A stretch of 37,220 nt of DNA from Chryseobacterium sp. (GTDB lineage Bacteria > Bacteroidota > Bacteroidia > Flavobacteriales > Weeksellaceae). The position numbers were made by a program, and so were the translations under genes. The stretch lies in NCBI GenBank assembly GCA_018260475.1, contig JAGLBA010000008.1, positions 59,285 to 96,504 of the forward strand, in the 5' to 3' direction. Under the pieces are notes generated by a model. It made no database searches, was not told the origin of the DNA, and was given only the letters and a program-made list of their open reading frames with translations. Below are positions 6,413-13,228 of the stretch, in pieces; position 1 is the stretch's first letter, and the number at the start of each line of letters is the position of its first letter.

Positions 6413-7210
6413 CTATTTAATTCTCGTCATCCCCCCGCACAGGTTTTCCAGATGCAGAATTTTATCAAACGGAGATTCCACCTTGTGCAGTTTTTCCTTG
6501 TCCTCGATGAACGAATACCGCGACGCCAGCGAGTTCATATCCGAGACAATCACCAGCCAACATTCATCCACACTGCGGTCATAGTACGGGAATTTCTCGT
6601 TCTTTTTCTGGATCAGGCTGATGATTTTCTCCGAAGCCAGCTCGTCAAAAAGATTCAGGTCGTAGTCGTGCGTGATGAAGACATTCCGTCGGTGCGGCGA
6701 GCGGCGAATTTTTTTCACATAGCCAAAAGGCTTGCTATTTTTTACAGATTTGGCAATATCGCGAAGGATTTCTTCCTGACAATTTTGCAATTTGTCGGCA
6801 GACAGTTCATGAAATTCCAAAAAATAAATGCCTCGAAATTTCAAGGCATTTTCTTCTTCCAGGATGGTTTCAGCGTTACGGAAAATCTTGTTCAGCACAC
6901 TTTCAGACTTCTTTTTGTCCAGATGGTTGATGACTTCCGTGAGTTCAATTCCCACTTTTTTGTCATTTATTTTCGCGATAAAATCCGGACTTTCGCAGGT
7001 CAGGTTTTCGAATTTCACCTCCGGGAAATGGTGCATGAAGGAATTCAGCAGCAGGATTTCAGATTTCTTTCGAAACTTTTCCCGTTCGTGCAGCGGCGAG
7101 CCATCGATCTCGCGGTGGTATTTCGCGATAGGCTTCTTTTTCAGATGCCCGTTCTGGTAGTACAGCGACAGATTTTTGACTAAATCTTCATTGAAAAATG
7201 ATTTTCTCAT
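6413..7210 (-). CDS. Uncharacterised protein, possible PD-(D/E)XK-type nuclease
   Basis: A 265-residue soluble, charged protein that I do not recognise as a named family. Residues 50-93 show a pattern compatible with a PD-(D/E)XK nuclease core. A helix carries Glu51 (KKSEILLLNSF), then come SPDF with Asp76 and, after 12 residues, GIELTEV with Glu89 and Glu92. The usual catalytic Lys is not in its standard place: E-L-T replaces E-x-K. Either a variant site or a catalytically dead fold is possible. The C-terminal half is rich in K, E and aromatic residues, with no membrane segment. It starts at an ATG, has no operon partner (151 bp from mtaB, same strand), and is bracketed by the A/B repeat loci. 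The function is unknown. Confidence 0.7.
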   Translation of the reverse strand: MRKSFFNEDLVKNLSLYYQNGHLKKKPIAKYHREIDGSPLHEREKFRKKSEILLLNSFMHHFPEVKFENLTCESPDFIAKINDKKVGIELTEVINHLDKKKSESVLNKIFRNAETILEEENALKFRGIYFLEFHELSADKLQNCQEEILRDIAKSVKNSKPFGYVKKIRRSPHRRNVFITHDYDLNLFDELASEKIISLIQKKNEKFPYYDRSVDECWLVIVSDMNSLASRYSFIEDKEKLHKVESPFDKILHLENLCGGMTRIK

Positions 7211-7361
7211 ACCCGGAAGTTTTTGACTGTCAAAATTTTAAGCCAATTTACTAAACTTTTCTATCCGTATACATTTGTTAAGGAAAATTAATCTCTGGCT
7301 ATCCGCATCCCACTTCTTTTTTACTGCTTACCCATTCAAAATCATTTATCACTTATGATTT

Positions 7362-7520
7362 GGGCGTGCCCCTTCCTTAGTCACTTCGGTTGCGGCGGCG
7401 AAGCCGCCGCAACCTCCGCTCCCTCGTCGGGTCGGGCTGTTCAGGGCTCCGCTTCGCTCCGGTGCTTTGCACTGCTCCCTTTCGGTCGCACCCTTACCAT
7501 CCCTCACGCGGTGTGGTATT
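7362..7520. repeat. Repeat A, copy 2 (A2), with extra hairpin arm
   Basis: Starts GGGCGTGCCCC and shares the CGGGTCGGGCTGTTCAGGGC...CCCTCACGC body with A1, with very few changes. It carries an extra block (about 7373-7428) holding a perfect 12-bp stem: GGTTGCGGCGGC (7388-7399), loop GAA, GCCGCCGCAACC (7403-7414). Confidence 0.85.
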
Positions 7521-7656
7521 TTTAGAAGAATTTTACGAAAAGTTGTTTTAAGCTTTAATGAAAAAAAGAAACACTAGAGACTATATACAAGAAATATGAG
7601 CGCTCTTTGCAATTACTAAACCTTACCGCTTATCTCCTTTGCGTGTGAGGGGGATT

Positions 7657-7740
7657 GCGCCCCGGCTTGAGCGGAGCTCATTTTTTGAGGAGGGACGACG
7701 AAAAAATAGCGGGAGCGGAAGACGGAATCAGGCGCCCAAA
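7657..7740. repeat. Repeat B, copy 2 (B2)
   Basis: Homologous to 4790-4874, with the same terminal GCGCC/GGCGC pairing. The central arms are ATTTTTT and AAAAAAT around loop GAGGAGGGACGACG. Compared with B1, two G-C pairs became A-T and T-A pairs, so the stem is kept. Confidence 0.85.
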
Positions 7741-7832
7741 AAAAGTTCTGAAAAATGAACAATGAAGAAGCAGATTTGAGGGTTGAGAATTCAGATCAAT
7801 GAATCAAAAAATATGAAAATAAATAAACAAAT

Positions 7833-10800
7833 TTAAAAACTCGCTTTCACCTGCATGCTGCCGATGTGGATGGTGCGGTCGCCGGAGTTGCGGCCTTCGT
7901 AGTTGATATTCAGGTTGATAAAGGAGTTCACGGTCTGTTGTAGAAAGATGGACCAGACTTGGTTTTTGCCGGTTTTCAGGCCGTCCAGCATTTGGTTGGC
8001 CACAATGCTGTAACTGTTGCCTGAAAAATCATTGTTGATAAACGAAAAACTGCCCCTGACGGCGGTTTTTTTGCGGTCCCATTGCAGCGTGCCGGTGAGT
8101 TCCCACGCGTTCAGGCGCTCCTCGCCATCGGAGCGGGTTTTGTTGCGCAAGGCACCAAAAAGTTCTGTCTGTAGTGCGTTTGTGAGTTTGTAGGTGGCTT
8201 TTGGCTTGGTTTCCCAGTTGGTAAAGAGATAGTTACGGGTGGTGAAAAGTTCGGAGGAATTGGCGATGTTTTGATACTGGTTCTCCAAATCTACCCGAAA
8301 ATCTTTGCTGAACCAATACCCGAGATTCATGAAGTGGGACTGGCGCGTGTTTTCCTCTTTGCTGAAGTTGGCGTTTATGAGGTTGTCGCTCGCCACGAAG
8401 CGGTAACTGCCGTTCCAGCCGGACTTATCGGTCGGGTTGAACTGCGCCGAAGCCAAAATATTTTGGTTTTTGAGAATTTGGTTTTCGTTTCTTTCAAGAG
8501 GATTCAGCACCACCGTGCGTCCGGATTTCAGGAAAGAATTTTGCGAAAGCAGGGAAATATTGAAAATCCAGCGCTTTAAAAAAGCATTTTCTGAATTAAA
8601 AATCACCGCGGGATTCACGAAAAGCGCAAGTTGCAACTTGTTTTTGTTGGAAGGAAGGTAACGCAGGGAGTTGGTGTATACGCGGATATACTGCGCCAAA
8701 TCGGCATATTCTGCCACCTCGAACTCGTCCAATTGCTGCACGCCGTCGGCGTTGTAGTCGGTCCATTTGTACACACCCTGCCCGTCGGTCACCTTTAAAT
8801 ATTGAAACTCGCGCTGTGCTTCCTGCCCGTTTCCGAGTTCGTAAAATGCCTGCAACCGCATCCCATTTCGGAATAATTGCTGGTTGTAAAGCATATTCCC
8901 AACCACGAAATCTTCGTTTAGGTAGGGCGAAATTTCCTGATTTTGATAATAAAATTTGCGGTAGTGGAGTAGCGCGCTCAGTTGCGTCTTATCGTTTTTA
9001 ATGATCTGGCTTTCTGCGGATAAGCCTAATATTTTGTTCCTGTTTTCAAGCCGATTAGCACGCACCGAATCATTATCTCGGAAATAAATTTTTGCCAAAA
9101 GTTTCGTCCGTGTGCTGTCGCCGATTTTTTTCTGAACAAAAACCTCTTTCCAACTGTAACTCGTGAGGTCGTAATTTTTGGTATCGTTGAAAATCTTTTC
9201 ATTGTGCTCCAAAGATGCACCGATGCCCCAAGAACCTTTTTTGCCCAGATATTCCGACAACACTGCGCCGCGAATGAATTTTGTGTTTTGTAAAACCGCG
9301 TTCGTATCAAGGTACGAAGCTCGGCCGGTGGTGGCTGTTTTCCCTTTGAAAAAACCAAATTCCAAGTCGTTTTTTAGGCCTTTGTAGTGGGCTTGTTCGT
9401 CCAGATAGTTTAAATGATAATCAATAAAATTTTTGTTTTTCCAAAGGTTTAAAAAACTGAAAATCAGTCGGTTTTGAGTAATTTGGTTGAACTCCTGATC
9501 CAGATTGAAGTCGCGCGAAAATTCAACATTATTAATTCGGTCCAAGATGTGAAAACGGTGGTCGATTCTTTGATATTCAAAGGAAGTCGTCCCCGCCCAA
9601 GTCCCACTACGAAAAGTTTTGTTTCCAAAAATTCGCCCTGCATAGCCCGTGTTTTGGTTGTTGTTTTTAGAGGAAAAAAGATTTGGATCGAAGTTGCTAA
9701 GCGAGAAATCTGCCCCGATTTTTCCTTCATTAAAAAGATATTCGGCATTGCCCGAAAATACTTGCGCCTTTTGCGGCGGCGGCAACTTCCGAACTGCGGC
9801 ATAATCGCCCATATTCGTCCCCACAAACTCGAAAACACGGCCGTTATTGGTGGTTTGTTTCAAACGGTAATCGCCTTTATTTTGCCCAAAATAAGTGAAA
9901 GAAACCTGATAAAGCGGCAGCGAGCTGTCGGTAGAAAACTCAAAATAATCGCCACTAGCACCGCTGATTTTCCGGTATAGAATTTTGTTTTGGTCAAACT
10001 CCGAAAGTACTGCGGAAGGCGAAAAAAGTTGGTTCGGATCATTACCCGCATTAGACAAAATTTGTTGGTCTTCCTTGCTTAAATTTAAGGAGAGTGGCGC
10101 GTTTTTGTTATCGTTTTCTAAGAACCAATTTATCCCATAGCGGAGTTTTTCCTGCTCATGGCGCACGCCACCCGTCACGAGGAATCTACTGTAATTTCGG
10201 TTCGTGTAGTTGTAGGAAACCGTGATAAAATTCTGCTTATACACTGGCCGGAAACTCGTGAAAGTTACCTCCCCGGTGTTATAATTAATAATATAATCTT
10301 GGTTTTCACCGCGTTTCATAAGTATACCATCAATAAAAACCTGTTCCGAGCCGGAAATGATGGTGATAAATTGCTCGCCATTTTTCCCGTTCAATCGGTA
10401 AGGTCCTTGGTTACCCTCCACTGCTTGGAACCTCACACGATGGAACTCGCTGCGCGCCACACCGGCGGAAAGATCTACAAAAGTTTTATTTTCCTTCCCG
10501 AAAATGGTTTGGAATTCCAGCCCCATACTTCGCCGCTGAAACCTACCGAAGTAGGTGCGGTCGTCATTCAAATCTATATGTCCGGCGCGGAGCATTGTAT
10601 TTTTTTTAATATTGAGTTGGATGTAGATTTTGTCAAATTCATCCAAAGTTTGGGTATAACCATCGGCTTGTATGGGCAAATTATGGTCGGAAATACTTGC
10701 CAAAACAGAAATATCCTCCGACAGTTTCCCCGAAATCTGCAAATCCATAGAACTCTGTACCGACGAGCCCTGGCTGTTCCCGAATGTAATACCGCGAATG

Positions 10801-11063
10801 ATAGAGCCCTTGGAATTAAGGGTTTCCAATGAAGAAAAGGGTGTCCTTTTAACCAAAACGCCTTCATCAATAATGATTCGCTCTTTATTTTTTACAAAAT
10901 CCAATGTGTCCCGCAGGAAAAAATCCTTGGAAAGCTTTGCCGTGAGGACGCTGTCTTTTTTTAAGGAATCCTTGGGAAGATTGGGGTTAGTCCATGAGAA
11001 GATTTGGGCGTTAAAAAGATTTAACCCCAAAAAAAGGAAGAATAAAGAGTATTGTATTTTCAA
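7833..11063 (-). CDS. Large outer-membrane beta-barrel protein, uncharacterised family
   Basis: A 1076-residue protein with a signal peptide (cleavage after about residue 19, FNAQ). A region near residues 80-150 contains GSIIRGITFGNSQG and NLPIQADGYTQTLDEFDKI, and the long remainder alternates aromatic and polar residues as in outer-membrane barrels. It ends in Phe (VKASF), typical of barrels recognised by the Bam complex. An EF-hand-like loop DYNADGVQQLDE occurs near residue 775; SprA-like proteins carry a similar one. The family is common in Bacteroidota but its role is not known to me. The first residue is encoded by TTG at 11061-11063. No ATG lies between the preceding in-frame stop (11103-11105) and the signal peptide, so a TTG start is likely. 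It is transcribed alone. Confidence 0.8.
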   Translation of the reverse strand: MKIQYSLFFLFLGLNLFNAQIFSWTNPNLPKDSLKKDSVLTAKLSKDFFLRDTLDFVKNKERIIIDEGVLVKRTPFSSLETLNSKGSIIRGITFGNSQGSSVQSSMDLQISGKLSEDISVLASISDHNLPIQADGYTQTLDEFDKIYIQLNIKKNTMLRAGHIDLNDDRTYFGRFQRRSMGLEFQTIFGKENKTFVDLSAGVARSEFHRVRFQAVEGNQGPYRLNGKNGEQFITIISGSEQVFIDGILMKRGENQDYIINYNTGEVTFTSFRPVYKQNFITVSYNYTNRNYSRFLVTGGVRHEQEKLRYGINWFLENDNKNAPLSLNLSKEDQQILSNAGNDPNQLFSPSAVLSEFDQNKILYRKISGASGDYFEFSTDSSLPLYQVSFTYFGQNKGDYRLKQTTNNGRVFEFVGTNMGDYAAVRKLPPPQKAQVFSGNAEYLFNEGKIGADFSLSNFDPNLFSSKNNNQNTGYAGRIFGNKTFRSGTWAGTTSFEYQRIDHRFHILDRINNVEFSRDFNLDQEFNQITQNRLIFSFLNLWKNKNFIDYHLNYLDEQAHYKGLKNDLEFGFFKGKTATTGRASYLDTNAVLQNTKFIRGAVLSEYLGKKGSWGIGASLEHNEKIFNDTKNYDLTSYSWKEVFVQKKIGDSTRTKLLAKIYFRDNDSVRANRLENRNKILGLSAESQIIKNDKTQLSALLHYRKFYYQNQEISPYLNEDFVVGNMLYNQQLFRNGMRLQAFYELGNGQEAQREFQYLKVTDGQGVYKWTDYNADGVQQLDEFEVAEYADLAQYIRVYTNSLRYLPSNKNKLQLALFVNPAVIFNSENAFLKRWIFNISLLSQNSFLKSGRTVVLNPLERNENQILKNQNILASAQFNPTDKSGWNGSYRFVASDNLINANFSKEENTRQSHFMNLGYWFSKDFRVDLENQYQNIANSSELFTTRNYLFTNWETKPKATYKLTNALQTELFGALRNKTRSDGEERLNAWELTGTLQWDRKKTAVRGSFSFINNDFSGNSYSIVANQMLDGLKTGKNQVWSIFLQQTVNSFINLNINYEGRNSGDRTIHIGSMQVKASF

Positions 11064-11187
11064 GTCATCAAAATCGACTGTAAAAGTAACGAAAATAGAA
11101 ACTTAAAATTGTTGAGTGAGATGATTTTCAATTGGAAGGTCTGCATAGCGTCATTGTGTTAATTTCGGCGAGAAATACAGAAGCTTG

Positions 11188-11394
11188 TCAAGGATCTTTT
11201 GTGAAAAGACAGTGGTCGTAGATAACCTTTTCTTTTTTGCTATATCCGGTGTGAAAATCAGTATGAATGGACAACATTTCCAATCTGATTGTGAAAATGA
11301 GGGTACTACATTGCATCTAAACAGTCTTGAAACGGGTATTTACATCCTAACGGAAAATGAAATCGCTGAGAAAGTTTCCCAAAAAAAATTATAA
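11188..11394 (+). pseudogene. Decayed T9SS C-terminal sorting domain
   Basis: The frame reads DNLFFFAISGVKISMNGQ, then SLETGIYILTENEIAEKVSQ. It aligns with the sorting domains of the next two genes (NLFFGAKSDVQIISMDGQ and GLAKGIYIVTGTVNGEKVSQ). Only the last roughly 68 residues remain. There is no signal peptide, no ATG and no recognisable upstream domain; the only in-frame start-like codon is a TTG at 11185. The conserved K-I-I-K-K end is shortened. It is most simply the 3' remnant of a third tandem paralogue, on the same strand and immediately before the intact pair. Confidence 0.8.
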
Positions 11395-11459
11395 GTGATC
11401 ATAAGATTAAATAACTGTTAAATATCAACCGCCCACTTATAGGTTGGTCGTATTGTTTA

Positions 11460-11467
11460 TAAATTTG
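11460..11467 (+). promoter_or_regulatory. -7 box of the first T9SS cargo gene
   Basis: TAAATTTG lies 28 bp before the ATG at 11496. A TTGG occurs upstream but only 13 bp away, shorter than usual for the -33 element. Confidence 0.55.
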
Positions 11468-11495
11468 CCACATAAAACAAATTAAAAAATAAAAA

Positions 11496-12284
11496 ATGAA
11501 AAAGTTCTATTCTATTATTGCAATTGCAGCAATTTCTGTAAGTGCATATGCACAAACACAAGTGGTAACTGAAGACTTTAGCACTTATGTAAAAGGTGGG
11601 AACACTTCTAATACTGGGACTAGCCAACCAGATGCTACAGATATTTATGCACCTGGTACTACAGCGTTACCTGCAGGAGTACCTTCTGTAAACTTCCCAA
11701 CGGGGACAAAAGTTTATATGGCTGGCGGTGCAGCGAAACTGGGTACTAGTTCCTTAAGTGGATCCATGACATCGAAAACTGTAGATCTATCAACAAATGG
11801 TGGAAATGTGAGAGTAACATTTGATGTGAAAGGGTGGACTACAAAAGAGGGAGATATAAAAGTAACTATTACCGGACAACCTGCACAAACTGTAACCTAT
11901 GCTGCATTATTAGCTGATAACTTTGAAACAAAAACAGTGAATTTTACAGGAGGCGCAGCCAATTCTACTGTAAATATTGAAACTACTGCAAAAAGAGCAT
12001 TCATCGATAATGTAAAGGTGGAAACTGTGCCACAAGTAGTTTTAGGATTAGCAAATACAGAGGCTGCTAAAATAGCTTTCGTGAAAAACACCATGGTGGA
12101 AAACAATCTTTTCTTCGGTGCTAAATCTGATGTGCAAATCATCAGCATGGACGGACAAGTTGTAAAAGCTGCTTCTGTAAACGATGGTACATCACTGGAT
12201 CTTTCCGGTCTTGCAAAAGGAATCTACATTGTAACAGGAACGGTGAACGGTGAGAAAGTTTCTCAAAAAATCATCAAGAAATAA
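11496..12284 (+). CDS. Secreted protein with T9SS type A sorting domain
   Basis: A 262-residue protein. The signal peptide MKKFYSIIAIAAISVSAYAQ is followed by a T-, S- and G-rich beta-sandwich-like middle (about residues 22-180, starting VVTEDFSTYV) that I cannot assign. A C-terminal sorting domain (about 190-262) has MDGQVVKAASVNDGTSLDLS, GLAKGIYIVTG and a basic end KIIKK. Such domains direct export through the type IX system and are usually removed at the cell surface. It is probably surface-attached or released. It shares its two ends, but not its middle, with the next gene. Confidence 0.85.
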   Translation: MKKFYSIIAIAAISVSAYAQTQVVTEDFSTYVKGGNTSNTGTSQPDATDIYAPGTTALPAGVPSVNFPTGTKVYMAGGAAKLGTSSLSGSMTSKTVDLSTNGGNVRVTFDVKGWTTKEGDIKVTITGQPAQTVTYAALLADNFETKTVNFTGGAANSTVNIETTAKRAFIDNVKVETVPQVVLGLANTEAAKIAFVKNTMVENNLFFGAKSDVQIISMDGQVVKAASVNDGTSLDLSGLAKGIYIVTGTVNGEKVSQKIIKK

Positions 12285-12314
12285 TTAATATTAAATTACC
12301 ATTAATTATAATAA

Positions 12315-12338
12315 CCGCTGGTACACAGCGGTTTTTTT
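12315..12338 (+). terminator. Intrinsic terminator between the T9SS cargo genes
   Basis: CCGCTG (12315-12320) pairs with CAGCGG (12326-12331), followed by seven T. The -7 box of the next gene starts 6 bp later, so the two genes are separate units. Confidence 0.85.
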
Positions 12339-12343
12339 GTGAC

Positions 12344-12351
12344 TAAATTTG
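12344..12351 (+). promoter_or_regulatory. -7 box of the second T9SS cargo gene
   Basis: TAAATTTG lies directly behind the terminator and 30 bp before the ATG at 12381. It overlaps the upstream GTG (12339) of the longest frame, which excludes that start. Confidence 0.6.
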
Positions 12352-12380
12352 TGCATATAAACCATTTAAATATTTTAAAA

Positions 12381-13148
12381 ATGAAAAAATTCTATTCTAT
12401 TTTTGCAGTTATAGCAGCGGCTGCTTCTGTAAACGCACAAAATCTAGTGACAAATCCATCATTCGAAAATGGTCAATCGGGGTGGACGAAAGGTTTTCCT
12501 TCATCTTACACCGATCCTACAATCGTTTCTGGTGGAGCGCAAGATGGTACTATGTATGCAGCTTATAATGCACCTTCAGGTACTACCGGTTTTTATCAAA
12601 CAGTTCCTGTAACAGGGGGAACCCAATACACGCTTAGTTTTTGGTATAAAGCTTCTGGAGATGATACAGATGCAAGACTTTGGTCTAATTTTAAAGATGC
12701 TGCGGGAGGTGTTTTATATCTCGCAGCAGTAAGCTCAGATGACCCCTTAAGAACTAACAATATTTATCTTCCTACTTCTACTGTATGGAAAAATCATAAG
12801 GTTACTTTCATCGCTCCTTCTACAGCAGTAGCAATGGATGTTGCTGTTCGTGCATATTCCAATAGTAATGTCGCTTTTGACAATTTTATGTTGGTTGCAG
12901 GTACATTGTCTGTATCAAATGTGAACTTATTGGCTAAAGAATTTATCAAAAACACGGTCGCAACTTCTACAATCCTTTTCGGTGCTAAGTCTGATGTGAA
13001 AATCTACTCTCTAAGCGGACAACTTGTAAAATCTGCTTCTGTAAACGCTGGGACTTCTCTGGATGTGTCTTCATTGGCTAAGGGAATCTACATCGTAACC
13101 GGCGAAGTAAACGGACAAAAAGTTTCTCAAAAAATCATTAAAAACTAA
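12381..13148 (+). CDS. Secreted CBM-like protein with T9SS type A sorting domain
   Basis: A 255-residue protein. The signal peptide MKKFYSIFAVIAAAASVNAQ nearly matches that of the previous gene. Residues 21-165 look like a CBM4/9-type carbohydrate-binding beta-sandwich: NLVTNPSFENGQSGW, TGFYQTVPVTGGTQYTLSFW and a late VAFDNFML. The sorting domain has LSGQLVKSASVNAGTSLDVS, SLAKGIYIVTG and KIIKN. Glycan binding is inferred from fold pattern only, and no catalytic module is present. It may be a small surface or released binding protein. I moved the start to the ATG at 12381, where the signal peptide begins. Confidence 0.85.
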   Translation: MKKFYSIFAVIAAAASVNAQNLVTNPSFENGQSGWTKGFPSSYTDPTIVSGGAQDGTMYAAYNAPSGTTGFYQTVPVTGGTQYTLSFWYKASGDDTDARLWSNFKDAAGGVLYLAAVSSDDPLRTNNIYLPTSTVWKNHKVTFIAPSTAVAMDVAVRAYSNSNVAFDNFMLVAGTLSVSNVNLLAKEFIKNTVATSTILFGAKSDVKIYSLSGQLVKSASVNAGTSLDVSSLAKGIYIVTGEVNGQKVSQKIIKN

Positions 13149-13172
13149 TTCAGTTTCTAATGAAAATAAAAG

Positions 13173-13196
13173 CCATCTCTTGCGGGGTGGTTTTTT
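13173..13196 (+). terminator. Intrinsic terminator after the second T9SS cargo gene
   Basis: CCATCTC (13173-13179) pairs with GGGGTGG (13184-13190) including two G-T pairs, with a TTGC loop and then six T. Confidence 0.8.
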
Positions 13197-13228
13197 ATTT
13201 TTTGATACATTAAAGTCTTGATTTACAA

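Larger units (their letters stand above)
7211..7832. other. 622-bp intergenic region holding repeats A2 and B2
   Basis: No gene is supported. It contains repeat A2 (7362-7520) and repeat B2 (7657-7740), in the same order as A1-B1. The 136-bp A2-B2 spacer shows no obvious similarity to the 285-bp A1-B1 spacer. Confidence 0.7.

Noticed and set aside
6452-7183. A 243-codon plus-strand open frame opposite the nuclease-like gene
   Set aside because: It is fully antisense to a better-supported gene with an ATG start and recognisable motifs. No promoter or family match is visible.
10158-10832. A 224-codon plus-strand open frame inside the outer-membrane protein gene
   Set aside because: It is antisense within a long, coherent reading frame with a signal peptide and barrel pattern.
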